Made by a program: the position numbers and the translations under genes | Part shown: positions 9,101 through 16,593 of the stretch, piece after piece | Layout of the letters: the number at the start of each line of letters is the position of its first letter | Position numbering within the stretch: position 1 is the stretch's first letter | Assembly: GCF_009768975.1 (NCBI RefSeq) | Contig: NZ_CP035733.1 | Coordinates: 186,001 to 250,000 of the forward strand | Length of the DNA stretch: 64,000 bases | Direction of reading: 5' to 3' | Source of the DNA: Sphingorhabdus lacus | Lineage (GTDB): Bacteria > Pseudomonadota > Alphaproteobacteria > Sphingomonadales > Sphingomonadaceae | Notes under the pieces: generated by a model | Databases searched by the model: none | The model's input: the letters and a program-made list of their open reading frames with translations, nothing else | Told to the model about the DNA's origin: nothing

Positions 9101-9939
9101 CATATCAGGAACTGGTCCGCCGTGCTCTGTTCGAACGCAGTTTGTCGGGCGTGCGCTGGGCAGAGAACAACGGCAAAAAGTCACTTGTGCTCACCAACGC
9201 CAGCGCCGAACGGTTCAACGTTCCAACCAACATCGAGATTGCACCGGAGGTCGTGCCGTTCATCGAGAAGACTATTGATGCGGCTGATCGTGAAGAGCAA
9301 CGCCTTCGCAAATATATCGAACGTATGCCGACTGGAAGAATCGAGGTATCGCCCTTGCGCATCATACTTCCAGGATTTGCCGACAAGGAATTGCTCGATA
9401 TCGCCGAGAAGCACTCCAAAGATCCTGAACGTCGCGCACTGTACAAAGCGATGCCAAAGATTGCGAATTCATCAGAACGGCCCTCCCTTGAATTTTACAA
9501 AGATTTTGCGGCATCGAAAGAGGGCAAGGCTGCAGCTAAAGCCGCTGCCGAGCGAACCACGATCGAGCGCACTTCTGGTCCTGTACGCAAGAGAGCAGAC
9601 GACAACAAACCTGATCCACGCTTTGCCGACGTCAACCTTGACATTATCCGGGACCGCGGACGAAAGCTCCAAATCGGTATGCACCCAATGTTCGACAAGT
9701 ATCTGCTTGCAGACGCGAGTGGAGACGATGTGGCCCGGCGTCTGGTGGCCGAGGAGATCGTTAAAGACCGCGAAGCTGCAAGCGTTGCCAAAAGGCTTAC
9801 CCGTGAGGACCAAGCACGGATCAAGGATGACTCACAGTATAATCACATCACCAGAGTCAATAATATAAAACGACAGAATAGCTGGGGTCCGGACTTTTCA
9901 CATCAGTTGGAACGCGGCCTCAGTCCTAAGGCAGACTGA
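6193..9939 (+). CDS. MobA/MobL-like (MOBQ-type) relaxase, large
   Basis: A 1248-residue DNA relaxase that would nick an origin of transfer. The relaxase core spans about residues 380-600. An ELPHE motif at 400-404 is followed by H433 and D436 and then the HxH metal motif (H445, H447) in NWHFHLIYHD; next comes the typical MobL tail (RRRVDPRKYLDFGID, HLGTQAAQLE). An N-terminal 370-residue extension, a long helical coiled region (about 610-790), a proline-rich linker near 1005-1020 and a basic C-terminal part make it far longer than plasmid MobA proteins. No type IV secretion genes are in the window, so the element would be mobilised in trans. The ATG at 6193 has no strong ribosome binding site; M23 is an alternative start. 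Confidence 0.82.
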   Translation: MEQRFKENLELARRAQRLLGIKMDAYLNGPNLDNTGKGIELQPKPLKGGGTEPSLVSNESASTTGNDDRDQVAARAAMRGIDTSKTVNLNLPGGDSHITGKVGGKSKDTVVKDWKDPGSDPMLQKGTAITKLTHLAVPITRPIRAETVDGVTSFHFNHEAIAKTKIERVSATSRKTRPGSAKDHAAYIERDAAVARSMGASAVDNDGLEKSETEPENIAAEKSGGLNPDGDEQTLAEDAAELGEAAVGGVYIEREEAIVHEADGAPVLFTNIDADPAERRKFWELVEVHEREPGEDYMRIRKGTNLDFWFAVFSDPDCPKFDIKPTKKGDSNNEVRIQTESNDSMRALMRRHGWTPPKRRKVEGLTQDEQAAVDFQQDKADGFVFEDARGGRIQCRIIGELPHEVSHEARVRILRGFAQEFERRDIPYVGVMHAPDHTNNDKNWHFHLIYHDRPAARFVNDPSHPVNAHLAPNPKGAAQTENMKAEARAILGTSEFDNFEGQWNFSIPYTRKSASRNVRTRYPFAQPKLRECSGKDFIPKLRQVLADITNEELEVAGQRRRVDPRKYLDFGIDRPTDKHLGTQAAQLEISGINTEIGRQNELNQWVYQMTQIQRYQVIELTKLREDIERTRRFNQDAIGDDPRSELIEHHINRYEQLRQAAIEHAVIAHTMQENIDRAASRANKVKLMCEKHLKAIADNKASKQHIRHKSDYEAKLNEAFIHLAGLKILFADEALQIVRSTEQAKLLQAEAEELRSENDKLVKQVQADRSIGKLQAALVESSTKRIQPMDVDHEIGTSDDDARALTKEQIDAFIDTVLKENIRLVIRDRKYIPAVEDPRFAAIVTAPNFASFQARLKGIHDNQTDAINKLLKVLDDKPEVLQSIVGPDGIAIVTLKINDKQLQAALQSYQYDKAVSRAIDKAIAFQKPSEGLAEAVSKVPSSIVTPKPVPAQPTVPPPAQPPVAPPQPYPYQELVRRALFERSLSGVRWAENNGKKSLVLTNASAERFNVPTNIEIAPEVVPFIEKTIDAADREEQRLRKYIERMPTGRIEVSPLRIILPGFADKELLDIAEKHSKDPERRALYKAMPKIANSSERPSLEFYKDFAASKEGKAAAKAAAERTTIERTSGPVRKRADDNKPDPRFADVNLDIIRDRGRKLQIGMHPMFDKYLLADASGDDVARRLVAEEIVKDREAASVAKRLTREDQARIKDDSQYNHITRVNNIKRQNSWGPDFSHQLERGLSPKAD

Positions 9940-10351
9940 AAAAATCGCTTGGTTTCAGAGTGCTATTTCGTATCGCGAGCATATTAGCCGCTATTCGACG
10001 CGCAATGGCAAGGAACGCTAACATAGCGGACGTACCAGAGACATTTCAGACCTATCCAAAATTGCCATTTGTTCATCTCGCAAGTTCACACCGCGGCCCA
10101 TCGCGATCCATTGCAACAACCTCGATCCGATGTTTCCGGATGCAGCTGAACTTGCCCGTAGTGCAGTGACTGCGGGGGTACTGACACATTTACGGCGCTG
10201 GCCGGACTTCACGTTATGGAACGTTATGATATTCCCTTTGCCCGCCGTTCGATCGCCGAGATAGCTGTCTTTATTGCGCGTCAGTGAATGCCGATGTGAA
10301 AGTTGGGTTGACCGGCGAAATCCGCTAACGTTACTATGCGGTCGAAAAATG
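9940..10351. other. Gene-free stretch with a possible coding remnant
   Basis: About 410 bases between the relaxase stop and the stop of the next, minus-strand gene. No intact gene is supported. One plus-strand frame, open from roughly 10024 to 10261, encodes a protein-like segment (RPIAIHCNNLDPMFPD then AAELARSAVTAGVLTHLRRW) without a start codon or ribosome binding site. It could be a decayed gene fragment; I do not recognise the family. Confidence 0.3.
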
Positions 10352-10816
10352 CTATTTTCTGCAACGAACGTAGATTCCCGCCCTCAGGCAAATTATGGTT
10401 TCTCCCTCCGCCTGAGTGATTGGCGCGGCTTCTGGCGCAGTATAAACAGGAGCCTGTTGAGTGGTACGTGCAATCTCCCGGAAGTAATCTCCCGTTTGTC
10501 TCAACTGATCCGCCAACTCCCGCGCTTGCTGCGCTTGGTATGCTCTTTGGTAGGCGAGTTGCTCTTCACTCGGTCCCGCGGGAGTGTTTTGAAAAGCACG
10601 CAATTGATCATCATCAAGCGCATCACGAAAGTGCCCGTTAGGCTCACCGTCCTTATCGAGGCACGTAATTCGAGTTGGAGACGCAATCTCATACCATCTG
10701 CAATTACTGTCCCCGGCCAAATAGTAACGACCTTCGATAAAATTTGCAGCTGGGCCATTAGCATTCACACTCGCCGCAAAGCCCAAAGTTACGAAAATCG
10801 CGCAGATCTTTCTCAT
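10352..10816 (-). CDS. Hypothetical secreted protein
   Basis: A 154-residue protein from the ATG at 10816. It begins with a classical signal peptide (MRKICAIFVTLGFAASVNA, cut before NGPAA). The mature part has a Cys-containing N-terminal segment (SNCRWYEI, ITCLDKDGE), a Gln/Ala-rich helix around residues 85-115 and a C-terminal pair of Cys (ETIICLRAGIYVRCRK). The four Cys in two pairs suggest disulfides in the periplasm. The longer frame to 10861 adds residues before the signal peptide and is rejected. It lies alone between the relaxase and the methyltransferase and reads on the opposite strand to both. Function unknown. Confidence 0.65.
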   Translation of the reverse strand: MRKICAIFVTLGFAASVNANGPAANFIEGRYYLAGDSNCRWYEIASPTRITCLDKDGEPNGHFRDALDDDQLRAFQNTPAGPSEEQLAYQRAYQAQQARELADQLRQTGDYFREIARTTQQAPVYTAPEAAPITQAEGETIICLRAGIYVRCRK

Positions 10817-11289
10817 AAGTTTTCCAAATTTCAGCAGTTCACAAGAGATACTCGACCCCATTATCAGCAGGAAAGGTCAATGTAACGCATTATTTTTATT
10901 GTATAAAAAATATAGAATTGCCGATCGTTTGCATTGGAATATCTCAATGACGAAAAGTCTAACTAATAGGTAATCGCCTTAATCGGCCAACCTAACCTAC
11001 TCATCAATAATGCAGACGGTAGTTAGCAGGTCATGTGCCTGCACTCCGGCGGCTCAATTTCTAGCGGGAACGCCATTTCATTCGCCTACCGTTTAAGTCA
11101 TATGGGAAGCTTACTTCATTACCGTCCGATCTATATGGCAGTAGCTTTTTTTGCCGTAACTAGTCGCTATCGTCAGAAAATATTTTCCTGTTAGGGGGTA
11201 GGTGGAAGGCAGTTCCCTTTGGGTTTTCTATTGACCATATAAACATTTGTTCTAATAGAACAGAACGCGAACCGTGTAGGGAATACGAC
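10817..11289. other. AT-rich intergenic region upstream of the methyltransferase
   Basis: About 470 bases with no supported gene. The part near 10885-10920 is very AT-rich. The right end holds the probable methyltransferase promoter, listed separately. Short frames here are shadows. Confidence 0.4.
11231..11261 (+). promoter_or_regulatory. Probable promoter with overlapping palindrome, methyltransferase gene
   Basis: A TTGACC element at 11231-11236 is followed after 16 bases by TAATAG at 11253-11258, a fair sigma-70-type match. The -10 element lies inside a perfect inverted repeat, GTTCT-AAT-AGAAC, at 11249-11261, with a further AGAAC directly after it. The start codon is about 30 bases downstream. 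A protein bound to this palindrome would block the promoter, and modification methyltransferases often autoregulate this way. Confidence 0.45.
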
Positions 11290-12243
11290 ATGCACTCTTT
11301 GGAACTCTGCGCCGGTGCTGGTGGGCAAGCATTAGGGCTGGAACAAGCGGAATTCAAACACGAGGCTCTCGTTGAACTTGACCATAATTGTTGTGATACG
11401 CTTCGACTAAATCGGCCCGAATGGAACGTGCTTGAGGATGACTTGCGACTTTTTAAAGAGCGGGCCGCTGCATTTGCTGGTGTTGATCTTGTCGCTGGTG
11501 GATTGCCATGCCCGCCTTTTTCTGTAGCTGGCAAGCAACTTGGCGAGCTAGATGAACGAAATTTGTTTCCAGATGCGTTGGACATCATTGACGTTGTTCG
11601 CCCGAAAGCCGTGATGATCGAAAACGTGCGTGGGTTTCTTGGCGCTGTGTTCGAGGATTATAGGCTTTATCTACGCGGCCAACTCAAAAAGCTTGGATAC
11701 GAGGTGGACTGGCGTTTGCTCAATGCTTCTGATTTTGGTGTTTCCCAGCTACGTCCCCGTGTCGTGATCGTAGCAACACAGACAAAATATTGGTCTTCCT
11801 TTGAGTGGCCTGAAGTCAACAAGGTCAATCCGGTGACTGTTGGCGAGAAGTTGTTTAATCTAATGGCCGCCAACGGCTGGCGTGGCGCTCGTCAGTGGTC
11901 TGAACGGGCGAACGATATTGCTCCCACTATTGTTGGGGGATCGAAGAAACATGGCGGACCAGATCTTGGTCCTACGCGGGCAAAGAAGGCATGGGCTTCA
12001 CTAGGTGTGAACGGAATGACCATTGCCGAGGAAGCTCCCGACTCTACCTTCGTTGGCATGCCGCGTCTTACTGTGGAAATGGTTGGCTTGTTACAAGGCT
12101 TTCCCGAAGGCTGGCAATTCTCTGGCCGGAAGACTGCCGCTTATCGTCAAGTTGGAAATGCCTTCCCACCGCCTGTAGCCGCGGCCGTGGCGAAGCAGGT
12201 CCGAAAAGCAATAACTGCTAAGCAAGTCCAAGCTGCTGCTTGA
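11290..12243 (+). CDS. DNA (cytosine-5-)-methyltransferase
   Basis: A 317-residue C5-cytosine DNA methyltransferase using S-adenosylmethionine. Motif I is LCAGAGG (6-12). The catalytic loop GGLPCPPFS has the nucleophile C74. Motif VI is ENV (111-113), motif VIII QLRPR (153-157), and motif X QVGNAFPPPVA near 290. The target recognition region lies between about 200 and 265, so the target sequence cannot be read from the protein. It converges with an HNH nuclease gene, the two overlapping by 26 bp at their 3' ends, and together they look like a type II restriction-modification pair. It could alternatively be an orphan methyltransferase. Length and motif order are complete, so it should be active. 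Confidence 0.9.
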   Translation: MHSLELCAGAGGQALGLEQAEFKHEALVELDHNCCDTLRLNRPEWNVLEDDLRLFKERAAAFAGVDLVAGGLPCPPFSVAGKQLGELDERNLFPDALDIIDVVRPKAVMIENVRGFLGAVFEDYRLYLRGQLKKLGYEVDWRLLNASDFGVSQLRPRVVIVATQTKYWSSFEWPEVNKVNPVTVGEKLFNLMAANGWRGARQWSERANDIAPTIVGGSKKHGGPDLGPTRAKKAWASLGVNGMTIAEEAPDSTFVGMPRLTVEMVGLLQGFPEGWQFSGRKTAAYRQVGNAFPPPVAAAVAKQVRKAITAKQVQAAA

Positions 12244-13024
12244 TTAGCAGACGCTTCTTTTTATCATCCCAATCCCTGATTAGTTTTTGGTGATTTGGCG
12301 GCAGATCTACCCATTTTGTAAGCTTATAGCGGCTGCGAATGAAACCTTCTGGCGTCTTGTATCGGCCTGTCTCGATGTCCATGCCAACCACTGGATAGCG
12401 CAGTTCGCGAAGGCGCTTCTGCCAATCATCTTGGCGCTCTCGAACGTTAGCGATGTCTTCAATATAGTGCGAGTCCACCCACTCGTCTTTATGCATCTTT
12501 AGGAAGCGTGCGATCCGTTCATGCACTGACTCGATCTTTACAAGTTCAGCCATCTCGCGGGGATTGAACGAGGCAAAAAAGTCGCGCTTGCCATGGTTAC
12601 ACTGAACGCAGATCGCCCAGAGATTTTCATCAACAGTTAATCCACCCCACGTTTGGGGAACGCGATGATCCACCTGCAGCTTTATGCTGTCTTCATCAAC
12701 TGTTCGTCCACACATCTGGCAACGACCTTTGGCAAGATTCAAAATGCGCGCCCGCTGTTTTCCAGTGATTATGCCAGAATCCGTTGTTACGTTCTGTTTC
12801 TCACCTCGAAACACATAGACCCAACGGTCGTCGACCTTTTCATAAGGTACGTGATAATATTTTCGCACATGGCGCAGCCGCCTCATAAGCTGCTCTTGGT
12901 CGCCTACGGTCCCGACCGAAGCACGAATCTCACCGGCATTCAGGCCGTTAGGATACATCTGCAGCAATTTGAGTATTTCTACTCCAGCCGTGCTGCCAGC
13001 TTTAGCAGGATCGATTGTTTTCAT
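12218..13024 (-). CDS. HNH endonuclease with N-terminal winged-helix region, probable restriction enzyme
   Basis: About 268 residues from the ATG at 13024 (a TTG at 13060 would add 12). Residues 10-75 resemble a winged-helix domain. The HNH core has zinc-binding C102 and C105, then DH (119-120), a GG turn, N134, C139 and C142 with CNHGK. This Cys-rich HNH form occurs in many restriction and McrA-like nucleases. The gene is convergent with the cytosine methyltransferase gene and overlaps its end, which makes it the likely cognate restriction enzyme. Alternatively it may cut modified or foreign DNA independently. The C-terminal 120 residues are charged and may give specificity. Confidence 0.8.
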   Translation of the reverse strand: MKTIDPAKAGSTAGVEILKLLQMYPNGLNAGEIRASVGTVGDQEQLMRRLRHVRKYYHVPYEKVDDRWVYVFRGEKQNVTTDSGIITGKQRARILNLAKGRCQMCGRTVDEDSIKLQVDHRVPQTWGGLTVDENLWAICVQCNHGKRDFFASFNPREMAELVKIESVHERIARFLKMHKDEWVDSHYIEDIANVRERQDDWQKRLRELRYPVVGMDIETGRYKTPEGFIRSRYKLTKWVDLPPNHQKLIRDWDDKKKRLLIKQQLGLA

Positions 13025-13300
13025 AATAGACACAGTGTCACCGGCTCTACGGTCGGTCAATATGAGCGTTGTCGATCAAAAACTATTCGAGGGCACTCTG
13101 TGCGCCTATTAATCGACCGATCAAGATATCAGTTGCTTATCGCAAAGTTGGCTTGCAACATTGCGCGCGACGTGCGGTATGCTGAAGCAATTTCAAAACG
13201 AAGAATGGCCGGGAGAGTTTGTTGGCTAATGGTCGAATCTCCATTATCCAGTGGGTAGTTATCGAACTCAGCTAGCGAAGTAGACAGGTCGAGCCGTCAG

Positions 13301-13900
13301 ATGGATCCAGAAGAATTTAGAGCGTTGATAGCTGCCTGCGACCCGGAGAAGTTTTGTGAGGAGCAGCTCTTTCAGAAAAAATCCTGGTTGTTTGAGGACT
13401 CTGGCCTTGATGAGATTTCGAGTACTTACGAAGAGTTTCGGCAAGCGATTGGAGTTGCCACTGGCGTTGATCCGGCTGACATCCGGTTAGTCGGGAGTTC
13501 CCGGTTTGGATTCAGCATGAATCCAAAGCCGGCAAAGCGGTTCAGGCCTTTCAACGATGAATCGGACTTAGACGTTCTCATAGTTTCTGAACAGCTATTT
13601 TCCGAAATTTGGGCGCAGTTTCGGCACGCATATTATAATGGCTATGCTTGGGTGAAAGAACGGCACGGAGGTGACATCTTTCGCCGCTTTCTATATTTAT
13701 TGCGGGAAGACAGATATAACACTTCGTACCTCAGGCAAGCAGCGAAAAGAATGGACGAAATGACCAAAGAGGTTCTCCTCCAAACGGGTATCAGCCGAAC
13801 GCTTAAATATCGAATCTACGCGAACTGGACTGATGCCGTGAGTTACCATGCTCACGGTATTCGGAAACTTCAAAGGGACCTACAAAATGTCGCTCAATAG
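13301..13900 (+). CDS. Small nucleotidyltransferase-fold protein
   Basis: A 199-residue protein with a polymerase-beta-type nucleotidyltransferase signature: a GSS motif at 65-67, in VGSSRFGFS, then a loop and the metal-binding D-x-D pair D89/D91 in ESDLDVLIV. The region after it is helical and ends in a basic helix. The 14-bp overlap with the next gene, a DUF262 protein, shows they form one unit. Related folds occur in antiphage nucleotide signalling enzymes, in RNA- or protein-nucleotidylating toxins and in their antitoxins. The spacing between GS and DxD is longer than in MNT-type antitoxins. The substrate is unknown; a defence or toxin-like role is inference from the neighbourhood. Confidence 0.72.
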   Translation: MDPEEFRALIAACDPEKFCEEQLFQKKSWLFEDSGLDEISSTYEEFRQAIGVATGVDPADIRLVGSSRFGFSMNPKPAKRFRPFNDESDLDVLIVSEQLFSEIWAQFRHAYYNGYAWVKERHGGDIFRRFLYLLREDRYNTSYLRQAAKRMDEMTKEVLLQTGISRTLKYRIYANWTDAVSYHAHGIRKLQRDLQNVAQ

Positions 13901-14921
13901 CATTATACAGCCAAGTCGGCCCACGGTATCCCAAATTGTGGAGCAGTTCCGAAAAAAAGACATGTTCGTTGATAACTCTTTTCAGCGACGTTTGGTGTGG
14001 ACTGAGAGGCAAAAAGTTAGGCTGATCGAGACAATACTTATGGGTTATCCTATGCCCGAAATCTATGTTTGGCAGCAACCAGCAGACGCCGATACGGGTA
14101 AGCAGCAACTGAGTATAGTGGATGGCCAACAGCGCATCACTGCTATGACGCAGTTTGTTACCAATGAGTGGAAGTTGTCGAAAGCCTATCTTGACAACGA
14201 GGCGGCCGAATATGTCGATCGACCTTGGAAAGATCTTCCTGACGCCATTAAGCAGCAGTTTTGGGACTATGTAATTAACGTTAGGACAATTCCCAGCAAC
14301 GTAGACGCCGAACAGATTAAAGCTATATTTAAAAGGCTGAATGAGACGGATAAATCGCTCAACCCACAAGAACTTCGTAACGCTGAGTTCAATGGTACGT
14401 TCATCAAGCTTGCGGAAACTATTGCCGATCTGCCTCAATTCGGTGAGTTGCGGGCGTTTACCGACCACCAAATTCGCCGCATGGCTGATGTACAATTCAC
14501 AAGCGGTATGTTGATGTTCCTTAGAAGAGGGCTGCTCGAGGAAACGATCACAACAATCAATGAGACTTACGACCTCTACAATGATCAATATGAAGAGGCT
14601 GAACAAGACCTTGCGGCAGTGCAGGAGTTCTTAGATGACTGCTATAATATCTATTTTTGTAACGGGCGGGTGCGATCGTTCTTTTCAAAACAAGTCCACC
14701 TTTTCACATTGTTTTGTGTGGATCAAAGCCTGAAAGCGAAAGGCGCCAATAGGGATCCAGTTCCTGCAAAACTTAACTCTTTTGTGGAGACTTACGAAGA
14801 TAACCCCAATACGTCGGAAATTATCGAGAAATACCGCGAAGGGGCTAGTTCAAGAACGCGAAGCAGAGCCAGTCGTGCGCTGCGCCTGAATAACCTTATG
14901 AAGTGGATAGTTGAAACCTGA
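13887..14921 (+). CDS. DUF262 (GmrSD/ParB-like fold) protein
   Basis: A 344-residue protein of the DUF262 family. The N-terminal domain has the family hallmarks FQRRLVW (32-38) and DGQQR (79-83), the latter being the nucleotide-binding or hydrolysing motif of the ParB/Srx-like fold. The C-terminal half is helical, with a basic tail (SSRTRSRASRALRLNNLMKW). It lacks the C-terminal DUF1524 HNH nuclease of full GmrSD enzymes, so any nuclease partner is separate or absent. The ATG at 13887 has AAGGGA upstream and overlaps the nucleotidyltransferase stop by 14 bp. DUF262 proteins are common in defence islands, consistent with the adjacent restriction-modification genes. Confidence 0.85.
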   Translation: MSLNSIIQPSRPTVSQIVEQFRKKDMFVDNSFQRRLVWTERQKVRLIETILMGYPMPEIYVWQQPADADTGKQQLSIVDGQQRITAMTQFVTNEWKLSKAYLDNEAAEYVDRPWKDLPDAIKQQFWDYVINVRTIPSNVDAEQIKAIFKRLNETDKSLNPQELRNAEFNGTFIKLAETIADLPQFGELRAFTDHQIRRMADVQFTSGMLMFLRRGLLEETITTINETYDLYNDQYEEAEQDLAAVQEFLDDCYNIYFCNGRVRSFFSKQVHLFTLFCVDQSLKAKGANRDPVPAKLNSFVETYEDNPNTSEIIEKYREGASSRTRSRASRALRLNNLMKWIVET

Positions 14922-15576
14922 ACAGGAGAATGCACGACTTTAAGCGCTCGCCACTCCAACAGATGCACGCTCTGCGACCCCAAGGTGAGCCGCAAAGCGG
15001 TTCCTACCGCCCGATCAGGCGTAAGTCATCGAAAAATGATTGGCGCTGAGGGGTTCGAACCCACGACCCACTGATTAAGAGTTACCGTACTTTATCATCG
15101 CTATATTCTATCCCCCGGAGCAAAATTCTTCGCTGACGACTTCAACGAACCTAGCGGGCACTGTCGTGGGACTGCCTTCCATGCGCGGGCACTGCGAACA
15201 ACCTCAAGAGAATTTTCACTTCCGCCGCTATTAGGTTACGCTGTCACAAAAAGGAGCGGTTCATTGAACGACCGCTGCCATCCCGCATTACAAGCGGACT
15301 GTCTGCCACGCTAACAATGCTGTCTTTTACGCGTCATGTGAATGAACGGCGGCTTATAGCTAATGCGCCCCGCAAAGCAGACTGTCAGGACGGTCCAACG
15401 TAGCTGCCGTGAAGAATGATGAATTGCGCAAAGTCAAAGATTACCCAGTTTGCTGAGGTAAGACGCCCATAAACTCTTTTTGCTGACTGATGTCAGGTGA
15501 AGTGAGGTGTGAAGGAAGAGTGGAAAAAAAGCACTCGGCCTTTGGCCTCATCACCTATGACAAAGGCAGCAAACCC
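14922..15576. other. Gene-free junction region
   Basis: About 650 bases without a supported gene. It holds a 3' tRNA-Lys fragment (separate entry) and a pair of near-identical 14-mers (AAGCRGACTGTCWG at 15292-15305 and 15375-15388). This pattern of fragments fits a junction between two integrated elements or a deletion scar. The exonuclease frame is open back to 15490 but its likely start is 15577. Confidence 0.4.
15041..15083 (-). other. 3' fragment of tRNA-Lys(CTT), probable attachment-site remnant
   Basis: Read on the minus strand, this is the 3' half of a lysine tRNA gene. It has the anticodon loop CTCTTAA, the 3' anticodon-stem strand TCAGT, a GGGTC variable loop, a T-arm with TTCGAAC, and an acceptor strand CAGCGCCA. 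The 5' anticodon strand is not complementary, the T-stem has one mismatch and no CCA follows, so it cannot make a tRNA. Identity to a tRNA begins at the anticodon loop, the usual crossover point for tyrosine recombinases in tRNA genes. Confidence 0.7.
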
Positions 15577-16515
15577 ATGAATAATGTACAAGACCATACC
15601 GCGTGCACGCGGTTCCCAAACCGTGTCCTCACTGATGAGCATCAGGAGGCTAATGCAGCCTGCAGAATACTGCACCAGGTTCCCGATCCATTTGAGATCG
15701 TACCTGACGCGATCCCGAACGGCGGCCGGATAATCGCCATCTGCGATGTTGAAACAACCGGGCTCGACATCCACCACGACCAGATCATCGAACTCGCGAT
15801 CATGCTAGTCATTGTTGATGCTGAAGGCAGCATTGTTGGTGTCATGCCGCCGCGCAGCTGGCTCGAGGATCCAGGCGCCCCGCTCGATCCGCGCATTATC
15901 GAAATCACCGGCATCACGGACGCAGATGTTGCCAGGCAGCAGATCGATGAGCGTCAGGCACTTGCGATGTTTGCTCGAGCTTCTCTCGTTTTGGCTCACA
16001 ACGCTAAATTTGATGTAGGTTTCATCGAACGTAGGCTTCCGGCGGCCGCAGGCAAGGACTGGGCATGCAGCTGCTCCGAGATCGACTGGCCTATGTTGGG
16101 CTTCGACACCCGGGTGCAGGGCTATCTGCTGATGCAGTCAGGCTGGTTCAATACCGCGCATCGGGCAGCAGCAGATGTGTGGTCGCTCTACTGGCTGCTG
16201 CAACAGCAACATGGCGAGCGAACGCTACTCCAGCGGCTGCTTTTAGCCTCTGATCAGCCAACAATGCGGATTGATGCCCGATACGCGCCTTATCGCCTGA
16301 AGGACGACCTCAAGCTGCGTGGCTATCGCTGGGATAGTGACAGCAAAGTCTGGTGGATCGAAATCGCAGAAGGCGCTTGCGAAACCGAGGTCGCCTGGCT
16401 GTACCAGCTTGGCGTGCAGTCGCCGCTGCTCACGCCGATCACGGCCAGGGAACGTCACCGCCCGCTTAAGGTCGCGGCCACCATCATGGAAGAGCCCGAC
16501 GGTCCGGCATTCTGA
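15577..16515 (+). CDS. DnaQ-like 3'-5' exonuclease with extra C-terminal domain
   Basis: A 312-residue protein from the ATG at 15577 (AAGGCAG upstream). The DEDDh exonuclease core is complete: ExoI DVETTGL with D57 and E59, ExoII HNAKFD around 141-146, and ExoIII H195 with D200 in HRAAADVW. Residues about 225-290 hold a separate module (PYRLKDDLKLRGYRWD then KVWWIEI) seen in accessory nucleases of mobile elements. This is not the housekeeping epsilon subunit, which is shorter and lacks that module. A second exonuclease-like gene follows after about 80 bp. Likely role: processing of 3' DNA ends during element replication or repair; this is inference. Confidence 0.8.
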   Translation: MNNVQDHTACTRFPNRVLTDEHQEANAACRILHQVPDPFEIVPDAIPNGGRIIAICDVETTGLDIHHDQIIELAIMLVIVDAEGSIVGVMPPRSWLEDPGAPLDPRIIEITGITDADVARQQIDERQALAMFARASLVLAHNAKFDVGFIERRLPAAAGKDWACSCSEIDWPMLGFDTRVQGYLLMQSGWFNTAHRAAADVWSLYWLLQQQHGERTLLQRLLLASDQPTMRIDARYAPYRLKDDLKLRGYRWDSDSKVWWIEIAEGACETEVAWLYQLGVQSPLLTPITARERHRPLKVAATIMEEPDGPAF

Positions 16516-16547
16516 CCGTCGCGCACGTTACAACCAATATCACACCC

Positions 16548-16576
16548 ACGAAGGCCCGCCATTGGCGGGCTTTCGT
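16548..16576 (+). terminator. Hairpin between the two exonuclease genes
   Basis: A 13-bp stem (ACGAAGGCCCGCC with GGCGGGCTTTCGT, one G-T wobble) around a 3-base loop lies in the gap between the two exonuclease genes. No long T-run follows, so it may be an attenuating or RNA-stabilising hairpin rather than a strong terminator. Confidence 0.55.
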
Positions 16577-16593
16577 GCATTAGGAGTAAATTT

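Noticed and set aside
12653..13258. Plus-strand frame of 201 codons across the HNH gene and intergenic region
   Set aside because: Mostly antisense to the HNH gene and without coding character.
3555..15131. An 11-bp identity (CAAAATTCTTC) at 3555-3565 and 15121-15131, flanking the mobilisation region
   Set aside because: Too short to call direct repeats of an integration event; a match of this length between two such regions can arise by chance, and the flanks diverge.
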